This document shows positions 34,728-45,022 of a DNA stretch of 64,000 nt, piece by piece. The position numbers and the translations under genes are program-made. The notes beneath the pieces are model-generated. The model saw nothing but the letters and a program-made list of their open reading frames with translations. It made no database searches and was not told where the DNA came from. Position 1 is the first letter of the stretch. Each line of letters opens with the position of its first letter. Source of the DNA: Alteromonas australica (lineage in GTDB: Bacteria > Pseudomonadota > Gammaproteobacteria > Enterobacterales > Alteromonadaceae); assembly GCF_000730385.1 (NCBI RefSeq), contig NZ_CP008849.1, positions 248,001-312,000 on the forward strand, written 5' to 3'.

Positions 34728-35597
34728 ATGGATACTATATTCACACGCGGCCCTTCATTAAATAACCGATTAGCACTGGCACTGGTTTTGTCTGTGCTAC
34801 TTATTTTCGTGGATCATAAGCTTGATGGCTTTAAGTCCAGTCGTGTTTATCTCAATTCCCTCATGAGCCCCATTCAGTACTTAGCCAACTTACCAGGGCT
34901 AATGTTGAGCGAGAGTGCTCAGCGCCTTACTTCTCAAGAAGACCTGCTAGAAGAAAACGACCAATTGACCAACCAATTGCTGTTAATGAGTGAAAAGTTA
35001 CAGCAATACGAGGTGTTGGAGCAAGAAAACAAACAATTGCGTGAGCTTCTATCTGCGCCCGTTAGAACCGATGCTCGAAAAATGGTTGCTGAACTCATGG
35101 CGGTAGATAAAAACCCCTACAGTCAACAAGTGGTCATCAACAAAGGCGCCATTGATGGGGTGTATTTGTCACAACCGGTGATTGATGACAGAGGCATTAT
35201 TGGCCAAGTTACGGAAGTGGGTTCTACCAACAGTCGGGTGTTGCTTATCGCTGATGTAACGCACGCTATACCTGTGCGCTCATTAAGAAATAATATTCGC
35301 TTTATTGCGACGGGTAGCGGTGTGTTGTCAGAACTGTATTTAGAACACGTCCCGCATAGTGTAGATGTTCAAGAAGGCGATGTGCTGGTGTCGTCAGGGT
35401 TAGGCAAAGTTTTTCCTGAAGGCTATCCCGTTGCCCGTGTAACCGCTGTGGTTCGAGACGAAAGCCGACCATTTGCCCGCGTTACCGCTGAGCCTTTAGC
35501 CCGCTTGGACCGTCTCAAATACTTACTTTTATTGTGGGCTGATAATCTTACACCTAGCAATGCAGAAGTGAATGAGGAATTCGCCAATGATTCGTAA
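34728..35597 (+). CDS. mreC: Rod-shape-determining protein MreC
   Basis: Bitopic inner-membrane scaffold that links MreB filaments with periplasmic PBP2 and RodA. Seen: a short cytoplasmic N-terminus, one hydrophobic span (ALALVLSVLLIFVDHKL, residues 13-29), a coiled coil (about 66-105, rich in Leu/Glu/Gln), then two beta-barrel-like domains (VVINKGAIDGVYLSQPVID, GIIGQVTEVGSTNSRVLLIAD, LVSSGLGKVFPEGYPVARV in pieces). Length is 289 residues. No strong ribosome-binding site precedes ATG 34728, as the nearby AAGG lies in the hairpin. The stop overlaps the mreD start by 11 nt. Confidence 0.97.
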   Translation: MDTIFTRGPSLNNRLALALVLSVLLIFVDHKLDGFKSSRVYLNSLMSPIQYLANLPGLMLSESAQRLTSQEDLLEENDQLTNQLLLMSEKLQQYEVLEQENKQLRELLSAPVRTDARKMVAELMAVDKNPYSQQVVINKGAIDGVYLSQPVIDDRGIIGQVTEVGSTNSRVLLIADVTHAIPVRSLRNNIRFIATGSGVLSELYLEHVPHSVDVQEGDVLVSSGLGKVFPEGYPVARVTAVVRDESRPFARVTAEPLARLDRLKYLLLLWADNLTPSNAEVNEEFANDS

Positions 35598-36066
35598 ACG
35601 TCATTCTGTCATCGTTAGCAGCTTAATTATCGCCTTAGTGCTGCAAATTGTGCCACTGCCTATACAAGTTGACTTGTACCGCCCAGATTGGGTATTGGTG
35701 GTGTTATCTTACTGGTGTATGGCGTTGCCTCACCGAGTGAATGTTGGCATTGCGTTTGTGACAGGTATTGCTGTGGACATTCTCGTTGGCACAACCTTGG
35801 GTATTCATAGCCTTGGGCTATCTATCTGTGTGTACATTTTAGCGGCCAATTATCAACGGCTTAGAAACTATTCCGTGTGGCAACAAGCCATTGTTATTGG
35901 CTTACTGTCGTCTCTTTATCACTTGCTCACGTTTTGGGTGCAACATCTTCTTACTGACATTTACTTTCAAGTTGATTACCTGTGGCCTGTGCTTACATCA
36001 ATGGTGATATGGCCGTGGGTGTTTTGGTTGTTGCGTAAGACCCGCCGACAATTGTCTATTACCTAG
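35587..36066 (+). CDS. mreD: Rod-shape-determining protein MreD
   Basis: Polytopic inner-membrane protein of the elongasome. Seen: about 159 residues with five or six hydrophobic segments (VIVSSLIIALVLQIVPL, VLVVLSYWCMALP), the family-type RPDWVLVVL, the run GIAVDILVGTTLGIHSLGL, and a basic C-terminus. I choose ATG 35587, which has GAGGA 8 nt upstream and starts MIRKRH; the ATG at 35572 would add five residues. It overlaps mreC, so translation is coupled. The maf gene begins 13 nt after the stop. Confidence 0.95.
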   Translation: MIRKRHSVIVSSLIIALVLQIVPLPIQVDLYRPDWVLVVLSYWCMALPHRVNVGIAFVTGIAVDILVGTTLGIHSLGLSICVYILAANYQRLRNYSVWQQAIVIGLLSSLYHLLTFWVQHLLTDIYFQVDYLWPVLTSMVIWPWVFWLLRKTRRQLSIT

Positions 36067-36079
36067 AAGAGGATAACCT

Positions 36080-36670
36080 GTGAGTGCATCTCTCGTACTT
36101 GCTTCTGCGTCGCCAAGACGCACGGCATTGCTCAATCAACTAGGGATAGAACATCAGATTTACCCGGTTGATATTGATGAGTCTGCAAAGCCAGAGGAAA
36201 CACCTGAAGCTCAGGTCGCGCGCTTGGCTTATGAGAAAGCGAGTACTGCATTAGCCCGACTGGCATCTTCTCAAACGTTAACCCAGTCGACGGTAGTGCT
36301 TGCCTCAGATACTTTGATTGCCTTCGCAGGTAAAAGCGTGGGGAAACCCAAGAATTTAGAGGACTCTAGACGCATTTTAAGTATGCTATCTGGCCAACAG
36401 CACAGTGTACTGACCGCCATTTGTGTCGCCAATGAATCTCGACAGGTAACACAAACTATCACCACAAAGGTGACATTTGGTGCATTGACGAACGCCCAAA
36501 TTGACGCATACTGGGAAACAGGCGAACCTGCGGATAAAGCGGGAAGTTATGCCATTCAGGGCATTGGCGGACAATTTGTTATCGCAATAGAAGGCAGCGC
36601 AAGTGCTGTAGTGGGCCTGCCTTTGTACGAAACAAAACAGCTACTCAGTGAATTTGGAGTCGTAGAGTGA
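36080..36670 (+). CDS. yhdE: Maf-family nucleotide pyrophosphatase (YhdE type)
   Basis: House-cleaning enzyme that hydrolyses dTTP, UTP and modified pyrimidine nucleotides to monophosphates; cytoplasmic. Seen: 196 residues, LVLASASPRRTALL near the N-terminus with the phosphate-binding Ser-x-Arg-Arg, VLASDTLIAF with the conserved aspartate, GKPKNLEDSRRILSMLSGQQHSVLTA in pieces, and GSYAIQGIGG. The mreD-yhdE-rng order is that of E. coli, which supports the YhdE rather than the YceF subgroup. The start is GTG 36080 with AGAGGA upstream. It overlaps rng by 4 nt (GTGA). Confidence 0.95.
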   Translation: MSASLVLASASPRRTALLNQLGIEHQIYPVDIDESAKPEETPEAQVARLAYEKASTALARLASSQTLTQSTVVLASDTLIAFAGKSVGKPKNLEDSRRILSMLSGQQHSVLTAICVANESRQVTQTITTKVTFGALTNAQIDAYWETGEPADKAGSYAIQGIGGQFVIAIEGSASAVVGLPLYETKQLLSEFGVVE

Positions 36671-38133
36671 GTGCAGAGCTACTAATCAATGTTACACCAT
36701 CAGAATCCCGTGTTGCCCTAATTGAAAACGGCATTTTGCAAGAAATTCACGTTGAACGGCACACAAAACGAGGCTTGGTAGGCAATATTTACCGCGGTAA
36801 AGTAAGTCGTGTTTTGCCTGGTATGCAAGCTGCGTTTGTGGATATAGGCTTGGAAAAAGCCGCCTTTTTGCATGCGTCAGATATTGTTATTCACAACGAA
36901 ATTGCAGAAGAAGTCTCTGCCAGTCATATCCAAAAGCAGGATATTCGCGAACTCGTGAGAGATGGACAAGACATTGTGGTTCAGGTGGTTAAAGACCCCA
37001 TTGGCACCAAAGGTGCGCGACTAACCACGGACATTACTATCCCCAGCCGTTATCTCGTCTTTATGCCCAGTGTTACCCATGTAGGCGTATCGCAGCGTAT
37101 TGAAGAAGAAGCCGAGCGTGAACGGTTAAAAGACTTGGTGCAAGAATTCTGCGATGAAAACGGGGGCTTTATATTACGCACCGCCGCAGAGGGGGTAGGC
37201 AAAAACGAATTACAGCAAGACGCCGCCTTTTTACGCCGCCTTTGGGACAAAATTCAGTCACGCATGAAAAAGCGCAAATCGAATGTGCTTTATGAAGATC
37301 TTCCTTTGGCCCGAAGGGTGTTAAGAGATTTTGTGGGGACAGAATTAGACCGCATCCGTATAGACTCGAAATTGTCCTTCCAAGAACTGTTTCAGTTTAC
37401 CAAAGAATATGTGCCAGAAATGAATGGCAAACTGGAGTACTACACCGGCGATCGGCCGATATTTGATTTATACGATGTGGAAAACGAGGCGCAGCGGGCC
37501 CTTGAGCGACGGGTCGATTTAAAATCTGGTGGTTATTTGATCATCGATCAAACCGAAGCCATGACCACCATTGATATCAATACAGGTGCGTTCGTTGGCC
37601 ATCGAAACTTAGAAGAAACAATTTTCAATACCAATACAGAAGCCACGCAAGCCATTGCGCGTCAACTTAGGCTTAGAAACCTAGGCGGTATGATCCTGAT
37701 AGATTTTATCGATATGATTGAACCCGATCACAAACGCCGTGTCTTACATAGTCTAGAGGTGGCGACGAGCAAGGACAGAGCGAAGATTAATATTCACGGG
37801 TTTACGTCGCTAGGGTTGATTGAAATGACCCGTAAGCGAACTCGGGAAAGTATTGAACATATATTGTGCGGTGAGTGCCCGGTTTGTAAAGGGCGGGGCA
37901 CCGTGAAAACCATTGAAACAATCTGCTTTGAGATTATGCGGGAGATTGTGCGAGTAAACCGTGCCTACGATGCCGACAAATTTGTGGTTTACGCCTCCCC
38001 TAAAGTGGTTGATGCCCTTATGGGTGAAGAGTCTCACATGTTGGCCGAGTTAGAAGTGTTCGTGTCAAAACAGATAAAAGTTCAAACGGAAACCTTGTAC
38101 AATCAGGATAAGTACGACGTCGTCATGATGTAA
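36667..38133 (+). CDS. rng: Ribonuclease G
   Basis: Endoribonuclease that processes the 5' end of 16S rRNA and decays some mRNAs. Seen: 488 residues (E. coli 489), an S1-like RNA-binding domain (GNIYRGKVSRVLPGMQAAFVDIG in pieces, about residues 38-60), the catalytic-domain aspartates in TTIDINTGAFVG and ILIDFIDM, and the Zn-link CGECPVCKGRG. None of the long RNase E scaffold tail is present, which separates it from Rne. The start is GTG 36667, overlapping the maf stop by 4 nt. yhdP follows after 24 bp. Confidence 0.98.
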   Translation: MSAELLINVTPSESRVALIENGILQEIHVERHTKRGLVGNIYRGKVSRVLPGMQAAFVDIGLEKAAFLHASDIVIHNEIAEEVSASHIQKQDIRELVRDGQDIVVQVVKDPIGTKGARLTTDITIPSRYLVFMPSVTHVGVSQRIEEEAERERLKDLVQEFCDENGGFILRTAAEGVGKNELQQDAAFLRRLWDKIQSRMKKRKSNVLYEDLPLARRVLRDFVGTELDRIRIDSKLSFQELFQFTKEYVPEMNGKLEYYTGDRPIFDLYDVENEAQRALERRVDLKSGGYLIIDQTEAMTTIDINTGAFVGHRNLEETIFNTNTEATQAIARQLRLRNLGGMILIDFIDMIEPDHKRRVLHSLEVATSKDRAKINIHGFTSLGLIEMTRKRTRESIEHILCGECPVCKGRGTVKTIETICFEIMREIVRVNRAYDADKFVVYASPKVVDALMGEESHMLAELEVFVSKQIKVQTETLYNQDKYDVVMM

Positions 38134-38157
38134 CGTTAACGATTTATAAGGCCCAGT

Positions 38158-41100
38158 GTGACAAAAATTACGTCGATAGCCGCCTATTTAGTTAGAAAGC
38201 TTTGGCTGCTACTCGCTATTTTGCTTGTTGTGTTTGCGCTTATTTTAAGCGCCGCACGCTATGCGCTTCCGCATGTCGAACATAAGAAGCATTTGATAGA
38301 AGATTACATTAACGAACGTTATGGCGTTAGTCTTAGCATAGGCAGCGTGCATGCTGTATGGCAAAGTACAGGCCCCAGCATTGTACTTAACTCGGTGTCA
38401 CTTCAACAAGACGAGGCCTCTCCCGTTGCCTTAGACATTCGACAAATCTACGTCGAACTGGATTTTTGGCAATCGTTAGCGCAGCAACTTATTTCTTCCC
38501 CCCGCTTTGAATTACGAGGCCTAAAGCTTCATATTGACGCTGACAGGTTAGGCGGCAAAGGGAAAAATAACTTCCCCGTGGTATCTGCATTAGAAAGCCT
38601 TTTTCTTGAACAACTTCAAAGCTTTTCATTAGAGGATGGCATTGTCAGTGTGACGCAAAATCAGGACGTTAATTCCTTTGATGTCGCCCGCTTAACCTGG
38701 AATAACCGAGAAAATCGTCACCAAGGCTTAGGAGAAATAAGGGTAGCCGAGTTAGCGTCTAACTCGGCTTCGTTTATTATCGATATTCAGGGTAGTAAAG
38801 AAGATTTCGACGGCGTTTTTTATGCCAAAGCGGACGATTTAGACATCTCGCCCTGGGTGAGTGATTTAATCAAAACCAAGCGCCCACTGACGAAAAGCCG
38901 TGCAAACTTTGAGATATGGGCAAACCTAGATAGCGACGCGATTCAAAGCATTCAGGTAGAGCTGGATAATAGCTTGTTAGAGTGGGGGGGAGACAATTAC
39001 TCTCCCTTAGTGACAGGGGTGACTGGCGGCAGCATTCAGGCCCTGCCACATGAAAATGGTTGGAACCTGCGAGTGGATCAGCTTAAGGTGAACTCCAGCG
39101 ATGAAACCTTAGTGACTGATTTGATTGGGCGTGTGGAACAAGGAGGCGATCTCTTGTTAAACACGGTGAAGCCGGTTCAAATCAACCCTTTCCTTATGCT
39201 TGCACCGCTGTTCATGGACGACACCAGTGATGAAGAAATACGCACCCTCGATCCAAAAGGCCAGATAGCGACCTTACAACTTCTCGTGCGTAACCGTGGG
39301 CTCGAACTGGCTGCTAAAGTGTTGGATTTGTCATGGTCCCAGTCTAGCCGTGTGCCGGGTTTAAGTGGAATCGACGCGGATATTTATTGGTATAAAAATG
39401 CGGGGGCATTCTACTTTGAAAGCAAAGATACCACCCTCTTTACCGATAACCTCATTCAACAGAACCTGGCAATTAACCAATTCAATGCCGATGTTTTTGT
39501 CTATAAAGCACAAGTTGACGAGAGTGAACATTGGCTATTAAGTGCCTCTGATATTGTCTTTGATACCGATAAGGTGGTGCTGAACCCTTCATTTAGTGTG
39601 GATTTAACTTCAACGATGGTGGAAGCCTACGTCAATGTGTCACCACGAAAACTTGATGGTATAAATGCGCTATTCCCCACCGGCGGGAAAGTGAAAAACA
39701 CCTTCAAATATCTTGATAGAGCGTTTACCGGAGTTGGCAATGTGACCAACGCACAAGTACTTTGGCGTGGGAAGCCGCAGGATTACCCATTCACCGACAA
39801 TTCGGGCATCTTTCAAGCCTACGTGGATATTACCGCTAGTGAGTTTGCTTTTTCGACAGCGTGGCCATCACTGACAGATTTAGATTTATCGTTGTATTTC
39901 GTGAACGATGCATTAGTCATGGAGAGCCCTAAGGGTAAGCTTGGCGGGCTGAATATCAGCGAAATGTCAGCGGCTATTCCCCGTCTACATCCTTCTTCTT
40001 CACTGACTATTTACGCCCAAGGGGAAGGCAGTGGTGAGTCGCTAACGTCCATTATGACCCAGTCGAGTCTGTCGGCGTCATTAGGAAAGCTATTAGATAA
40101 AGACGTTAAGGTGTCTGGACCTTTAACGGCAAAGCTTAAATTAGATATTCCATTAACTAAGGGTAAGCAGGTGCGTGCCAAAGGCGAAGCCACCTTATCT
40201 GACAATGATGTTTATATCACCAGTACAAAGATGCGCTTTAAAGAAGCGTCGGGCGCAGTGGCTTTCGATAACGCCAGTATTGATGCCACCAATCTAACTG
40301 CCCGTGTGCTTTCGCAGCCGGTTAGTCTTTCGTTTACCGGGCGGCAAAAAGAACACTACGAACTTGATGTTAACATGCAAGGGATGTGGCATGTGCACCC
40401 CCTGGTGAAGACGGTAAACGAACGTTTTGTGGATTACCTCGATGGTGAATCGAAGTGGAATCTGGATGTGTCTTTGGCTTTTTCAAAAAGTGACTTTTCC
40501 TACCAAGCACAATTAGATGCTGACTTAGCGGCCACCCACAGCTTAATGCCTGCACCTTTTAATACCTCAGAAGGCAGCCCGTTACCTTTATCCATTCATA
40601 GTAAAGGCAACTTAAATGCCTCTACTATTGATGCCACCTTGGGCGATCAAATACGCTTTGACGGTGTGCTGCCGCACAAGGAAATGCAGTTTTCTCGTGC
40701 GCATCTAGCCCTAGGCAATCCCGAGCCTATCACCGTAGGTACGGGCTTTAGTATTGCCGCGCAGCTACCTGATGCCGATGGCATTAGTTGGTTCAATACG
40801 CTGCATACCTTGCTCTCTCCCCAAGACAAAGATAAAGGGCGTACACAAAATTCAAATGCAACGGAAGCCGCGCCCAAACGGGTGTTGTTTCCTTCACCGT
40901 CGCGAATTTTTGTGACGGCAGAGACCTTCACGCTGGCTGGGCATAGCTTCGACAATGTGGTGATGACAGCCAAACAACAAAGTAATGATTGGCTAATGAA
41001 TATTGATGCCAGTGACATGCGCGGCACCCTGCGTATTCATTCCGACGTGATGGAGCAAGGCATCGATATACATGCTGATTATTTGCGGGTCACTAAACCG

Positions 41101-42090
41101 CCTACTGCTGAAAGCCATGACACTGAAGGCCTTGTCACCACCAATACACCGAAACAGGGGATTGATCCTCTTGATATACCGCCTCTTTATTTTTCATGCC
41201 AACGATGTGATGTTTATGGCGTTGACCTAGGCGAAGTGATCCTTGATACCGCTAAAACAGCGCAAGGCCTGAAGGTACGTCAATTGGTTACCCGTTCTGA
41301 TGATGCGCAGCTAAACGCGACAGGAATGTGGGCGCGAGACAGTAACAATACAATTACCACGCAATTGACAGGTAAAATAACGTCGCCAGATGTTGGCGCT
41401 ATGCTAAAACAATTTGATGTGTCATCTGGTATTAAAGACTCAGGTGCCGACATTGATTTTGATTTGGCGTGGCCTAACTCACCGTTTGACTTTAGTTTGG
41501 TTGATGTGAATGGCGATATTGCTTGGTCATTATCCGACGGCTACCTAACGGAGTTGAGCGATAAAGGTTCCCGCATACTGACGTTATTTAGTTTAAATTC
41601 CTTAGTTCGAAAGCTAAGCTTAGATTTTAGAGACGTGTTTGCGAAAGGCTTCTTCTATGATGATATGAGTGGCACAGTGCAAATTGCAGACGGGCGCGCC
41701 TTTACCGCAGATACAGAAATAGACGGTGGCGCTGGTGAAATTGAAATTAATGGCTACACCGAGCTTGATACAGGAAAGCTAAATTACAATGTGTCTTTTG
41801 CGCCTAACGTGACAGGGAATTTACCTTTTTTAGTGTATTTTTTGGCCACGCCGCCTACTGCGCTGGCCGCCCTTGCTCTGGATCAGGTGCTGACATCGGC
41901 AAAAGTGATTTCTAATGTCAATTATAAGGTGACAGGCACCATTAGCGAGCCACAATTTGATGAAGTTGAACGCAACAGCAAAGATATCAGTTTGCCGGCA
42001 AATAATGTTCCAGCGACTGAACCGTTAGAGGATAGGCCGCTTACAAAAGAGGATGTTCAGCGACTAAAAATGGAGGTTATCGATGGTTAA
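38158..42090 (+). CDS. yhdP: AsmA-like envelope lipid-transport protein YhdP
   Basis: Giant inner-membrane-anchored protein thought to bridge the periplasm and move phospholipids to the outer membrane, together with TamB and YdbH. Seen: 1310 residues (E. coli 1266), one N-terminal hydrophobic span (WLLLAILLVVFALILSAARY, about residues 15-34), then a long beta-rich chain of repeat-like segments. The C-terminal AsmA-type part has LTLFSLNSLVRKLSLDF and GNLPFLVYFLATPPTALAAL. The start is GTG 38158 with AAGG upstream. Its stop overlaps the nitrilase start by 8 nt. A probable single transcript runs from yhdE or rng to tldD. Confidence 0.95.
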   Translation: MTKITSIAAYLVRKLWLLLAILLVVFALILSAARYALPHVEHKKHLIEDYINERYGVSLSIGSVHAVWQSTGPSIVLNSVSLQQDEASPVALDIRQIYVELDFWQSLAQQLISSPRFELRGLKLHIDADRLGGKGKNNFPVVSALESLFLEQLQSFSLEDGIVSVTQNQDVNSFDVARLTWNNRENRHQGLGEIRVAELASNSASFIIDIQGSKEDFDGVFYAKADDLDISPWVSDLIKTKRPLTKSRANFEIWANLDSDAIQSIQVELDNSLLEWGGDNYSPLVTGVTGGSIQALPHENGWNLRVDQLKVNSSDETLVTDLIGRVEQGGDLLLNTVKPVQINPFLMLAPLFMDDTSDEEIRTLDPKGQIATLQLLVRNRGLELAAKVLDLSWSQSSRVPGLSGIDADIYWYKNAGAFYFESKDTTLFTDNLIQQNLAINQFNADVFVYKAQVDESEHWLLSASDIVFDTDKVVLNPSFSVDLTSTMVEAYVNVSPRKLDGINALFPTGGKVKNTFKYLDRAFTGVGNVTNAQVLWRGKPQDYPFTDNSGIFQAYVDITASEFAFSTAWPSLTDLDLSLYFVNDALVMESPKGKLGGLNISEMSAAIPRLHPSSSLTIYAQGEGSGESLTSIMTQSSLSASLGKLLDKDVKVSGPLTAKLKLDIPLTKGKQVRAKGEATLSDNDVYITSTKMRFKEASGAVAFDNASIDATNLTARVLSQPVSLSFTGRQKEHYELDVNMQGMWHVHPLVKTVNERFVDYLDGESKWNLDVSLAFSKSDFSYQAQLDADLAATHSLMPAPFNTSEGSPLPLSIHSKGNLNASTIDATLGDQIRFDGVLPHKEMQFSRAHLALGNPEPITVGTGFSIAAQLPDADGISWFNTLHTLLSPQDKDKGRTQNSNATEAAPKRVLFPSPSRIFVTAETFTLAGHSFDNVVMTAKQQSNDWLMNIDASDMRGTLRIHSDVMEQGIDIHADYLRVTKPPTAESHDTEGLVTTNTPKQGIDPLDIPPLYFSCQRCDVYGVDLGEVILDTAKTAQGLKVRQLVTRSDDAQLNATGMWARDSNNTITTQLTGKITSPDVGAMLKQFDVSSGIKDSGADIDFDLAWPNSPFDFSLVDVNGDIAWSLSDGYLTELSDKGSRILTLFSLNSLVRKLSLDFRDVFAKGFFYDDMSGTVQIADGRAFTADTEIDGGAGEIEINGYTELDTGKLNYNVSFAPNVTGNLPFLVYFLATPPTALAALALDQVLTSAKVISNVNYKVTGTISEPQFDEVERNSKDISLPANNVPATEPLEDRPLTKEDVQRLKMEVIDG

Positions 42091-42901
42091 TCTAGTAGCG
42101 CTTCAAATGACGTCTACGCCTGACGTAGACGAAAACCTAGATACGGTTGCACAGGCATTAGCACATGCAGATATTGCCAACGACAGTGTGGTTGTTTTGC
42201 CGGAATGCTTTGCGTGTTTTGGTACCAAAGATGGTGAGCTACTTAGCGTGGCTGAACCCAAAGATAGCGGTAAAATTCAAAAGCGTTTAAGCGCCTTAGC
42301 GAAGCAGTATCAGTGCTATATTGTGTCCGGTACCTTTCCCATGCAAACCAGTGATGATAGTAAGTTTTCTGCCGCGTGTTTGCTCTTTGGTCCAAACGGT
42401 GAAACCCTCGCAGACTATCGCAAAATTCATTTGTTTGATGTGTCGGTGAATGACAATACAGGCAGTTATAAAGAGTCGCGCTTTACACAGCCGGGGGAGC
42501 AGGTGGTTGTGGCGCAAACACCTATAGGCAACATTGGTCTTGCGGTATGTTATGATGTGCGCTTTCCAGGCTTGTTTACGGCCATGGGGGATATCGACAT
42601 TCTCGTGCTGCCAGCGGCATTTACCCAAAAAACCGGTGAAGCGCATTGGCATACCCTGGTTAAAGCTAGGGCAATTGAAAAACAATGCTACGTGGTGGCG
42701 GCGAACCAAACCGGCGTTCACCAGAACGGTCGAGAAACCTTTGGTCACAGTTTAATCGTTTCTCCATGGGGAGAAACTTTGGCAGAATTACCCACAGATA
42801 AAGGCGTAATTCAGGCCCGCGTGGACACGAGCAGGCGGCAAGCCATTCAACAGAATATGCCGGTTGCCGAACACAATCGATTCAGGAGTCACTTTGTCTA
42901 A
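42083..42901 (+). CDS. Nitrilase-superfamily amidase (YbeM/NIT2-like)
   Basis: Carbon-nitrogen hydrolase. Relatives repair deaminated glutathione or act as omega-amidase, so a metabolite-repair role is likely. Seen: the catalytic triad in order, Glu in [10 protein letters not shown] (about residue 46), Lys in [10 protein letters not shown], and Cys in [12 protein letters not shown]. The late motif [20 protein letters not shown] is also present. Length is 272 residues. The start ATG 42083 has GGAGG upstream and overlaps yhdP; its stop overlaps the tldD start. The position between yhdP and tldD is shared by many gammaproteobacteria. Confidence 0.93.
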   Translation: MVNLVALQMTSTPDVDENLDTVAQALAHADIANDSVVVLPECFACFGTKDGELLSVAEPKDSGKIQKRLSALAKQYQCYIVSGTFPMQTSDDSKFSAACLLFGPNGETLADYRKIHLFDVSVNDNTGSYKESRFTQPGEQVVVAQTPIGNIGLAVCYDVRFPGLFTAMGDIDILVLPAAFTQKTGEAHWHTLVKARAIEKQCYVVAANQTGVHQNGRETFGHSLIVSPWGETLAELPTDKGVIQARVDTSRRQAIQQNMPVAEHNRFRSHFV

Positions 42902-44336
42902 ATCTGTAGAACGCCACTTATTATCTGACGCTGGTCTAGATGTTTCTGCGTTAGAAAAGGCTTTAGCACACATACATCGGCATGACACGGATTATGCCGA
43001 TTTGTATTTTCAGTCTAGTCAGCACGAAAGCTGGGTACTAGAAGATGGCATTATCAAAGAAGGGAGTTACAACATTGAACGCGGCGTTGGTGTGCGTGCC
43101 ATCAGTGGTGAGAAAACCGGCTTTGCGTACTCAGACGATATTAGTGAAGATGCCCTCACCAAAGCGTGTGGCGCTGCCAGAAGTATCGCGCCATCCGGTG
43201 GGACTCAGCAGGTGTCTTCATTAGGAAAGGGCGAGTTTACCCCAAGATATCAAGCTGATAACCCTATTTTGGCAATGCAAGATGCTGAAAAAATTAGTCT
43301 CTTAAAAACCGTAGATGCCTACATTCGCCAGCAAGAGCCGTCTGCTAACCAGGTGGTGGTAAGCTTAAGTGGTGTATACGAGGAAGTGTTAGTGGCGGCT
43401 AGCGATGGTACATTCGCTACCGATATTCGCCCTCTTGTTCGCTTAAATTGTTCTGTATTAATAGAGCAAGGCGAGCGCAGAGAGCGAGGTAGCGCTGGCG
43501 CTGGAGGCCGTTATGCTTATTCATTTTTTACCCGTGACGAAGACGGCAAACCGTTTTACGAACAATTAGCCGACGACGCATTGCATATGGCAAGAGTTAA
43601 TATGCAGTCAGTTGCCTCGCCTGCAGGGGCTATGCCCGTAGTATTAGGTAATGGTTGGCCTGGCGTGCTTTTACATGAAGCTGTAGGCCATGGCCTAGAA
43701 GGTGATTTTAATCGCAAAGGTGCCTCTACTTTTAGCGGAAAAATAGGCCAGCGCGTGGCTGCAAAGGGTGTCACTGTGGTTGATGATGGGACGTTAGCTG
43801 ATCGTCGAGGCTCTTTATCTGTCGATGATGAAGGCACACCTAGTCAGCACAACGTGCTGATTGAGGACGGCATCTTAAAAGGTTATATGCAGGACAAGCA
43901 CAATGCGCGCTTAATGGGCGTCTCCCCAACAGGGAATGGTCGTCGTGAATCTTATGCGCACCTGCCGATGCCACGTATGACCAATACCTATATGCTTGAA
44001 GGTCAGCATGATCCGAAAGAAATCATCAGCACCATTAAAAAAGGCATTTATGCCCCAAATTTTGCTGGTGGCCAAGTGGACATCACCTCGGGCAAGTTCG
44101 TCTTTTCCAGTGCAGAAGCCTATCTGATTGAAGAGGGTAAAATTACTGCACCGGTGAAAGGCGCAACATTAATTGGAAACGGCCCTGAAGTTATGCAGAA
44201 GATTTCTATGATTGGAAACGATGTGGCGCTTGATAAAGGCGTAGGGGTCTGCGGAAAAGATGGTCAAAGTGTACCTGTAGGTGTTGGACAACCTACCCTT
44301 AAGGTTGACGAGCTTACGGTGGGTGGAACCGCGTAG
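42894..44336 (+). CDS. tldD: Metalloprotease TldD (TldD/TldE complex)
   Basis: Catalytic subunit of the TldD/TldE protease, which trims unstructured peptides such as microcin B17 precursor and CcdA. Seen: [37 protein letters not shown] in pieces near the N-terminus, the zinc motif [12 protein letters not shown], and [35 protein letters not shown] in pieces. About 480 residues from TTG 42894. I choose this rare start because AGGAG lies 5 nt upstream and the protein then matches E. coli TldD (MS.., about 481 residues). The longer frame to 42864 runs inside the nitrilase gene. A 15-bp terminator follows. Confidence 0.96.
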   Translation: MSKSVERHLLSDAGLDVSALEKALAHIHRHDTDYADLYFQSSQHESWVLEDGIIKEGSYNIERGVGVRAISGEKTGFAYSDDISEDALTKACGAARSIAPSGGTQQVSSLGKGEFTPRYQADNPILAMQDAEKISLLKTVDAYIRQQEPSANQVVVSLSGVYEEVLVAASDGTFATDIRPLVRLNCSVLIEQGERRERGSAGAGGRYAYSFFTRDEDGKPFYEQLADDALHMARVNMQSVASPAGAMPVVLGNGWPGVLLHEAVGHGLEGDFNRKGASTFSGKIGQRVAAKGVTVVDDGTLADRRGSLSVDDEGTPSQHNVLIEDGILKGYMQDKHNARLMGVSPTGNGRRESYAHLPMPRMTNTYMLEGQHDPKEIISTIKKGIYAPNFAGGQVDITSGKFVFSSAEAYLIEEGKITAPVKGATLIGNGPEVMQKISMIGNDVALDKGVGVCGKDGQSVPVGVGQPTLKVDELTVGGTA

Positions 44337-44357
44337 TACGTTAGTGCTAGCGCCAAC

Positions 44358-44390
44358 CCTAAAAAAAGCACCTCGGGTGCTTTTTTTAGG
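44358..44390. terminator. Bidirectional intrinsic terminator between tldD and yjgA
   Basis: A perfect 15-bp inverted repeat (44358-44372 with 44376-44390) around loop TCG, with seven A on the left arm and seven T on the right. It serves the two convergent genes. Confidence 0.95.
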
Positions 44391-44404
44391 TGGCTATATC
44401 AAGA

Positions 44405-44956
44405 CTAGTCTTCGTGAATAACTTCTTTTAGGTATTGGAAAAGCTCACGAAATGCCCGTGGGGGCGCATTTTTTTCTTGCTCTTTTTTCACTTGGCGGTG
44501 AAATTGACGCAGCTTTTGACGATCAAGGCTTGGGTACTCTTCAATAAGTGCCTGAATGGCAGAGTCACCTTGTTCAATTACCGCCTCGCGGGCTTTTTCT
44601 AGCTTGTGAAACGCGACGTTGCTAGCTTGATGCTGGTGAGCCAGCTTTGCCATCGCTTCTTCTATTGCGGTGGTATCTCGTTGACGCAACAGCTTTCCGA
44701 TAAACTGTAATTGTCGACGAAAGCCTTCTTTTTTTCTGCTCACGTTGCGGGCAACGTTAACCGCATCTGCCAATTCTTCATCTAGAGGCACAGTGTCTAG
44801 GTGTGCAGGTGTTAGATTGACTATACTCTCTCCAAGCTTTTGATGCTCTTTGGCTTGCCGCTTTAACTCGGTTTTACTAATGAAGTTTTCGTCTTCCAAT
44901 TCATCATTAAATTGGGGATCTTGCTGTGAATTAGGGTTTCTGTCGCTCATTGCCAT
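44405..44956 (-). CDS. yjgA: Dual-action ribosomal maturation protein DarP (YjgA)
   Basis: Small cytoplasmic protein that associates with late 50S assembly intermediates. Seen: 183 residues, an acidic N-terminus (FNDELEDENFISKTELKRQAKEHQKLG in pieces), IVNLTPAHLDTVPLDEELADAV, RRQLQFIGKLLRQRDTTAI, AFHKLEKAREAVIEQGDSAI, and a C-terminus with KKEQEKNAPPRAFRELFQYLKE. This is a clear match to E. coli YjgA. It lies between tldD (convergent) and pmbA (divergent, 66 bp). yjgA beside pmbA is a common pairing. Confidence 0.95.
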   Translation of the reverse strand: MAMSDRNPNSQQDPQFNDELEDENFISKTELKRQAKEHQKLGESIVNLTPAHLDTVPLDEELADAVNVARNVSRKKEGFRRQLQFIGKLLRQRDTTAIEEAMAKLAHQHQASNVAFHKLEKAREAVIEQGDSAIQALIEEYPSLDRQKLRQFHRQVKKEQEKNAPPRAFRELFQYLKEVIHED

Positions 44957-45022
44957 CTCATAAGTGTTACACTTTAGCTAAATTGTAACTATCACAGTCG
45001 GATTTAGACAGCGAAACTTACT

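Noticed and set aside
42864-42893. Longer N-terminus for TldD
   Set aside because: It lies inside the nitrilase gene, and the ribosome-binding site and family length favour TTG 42894.
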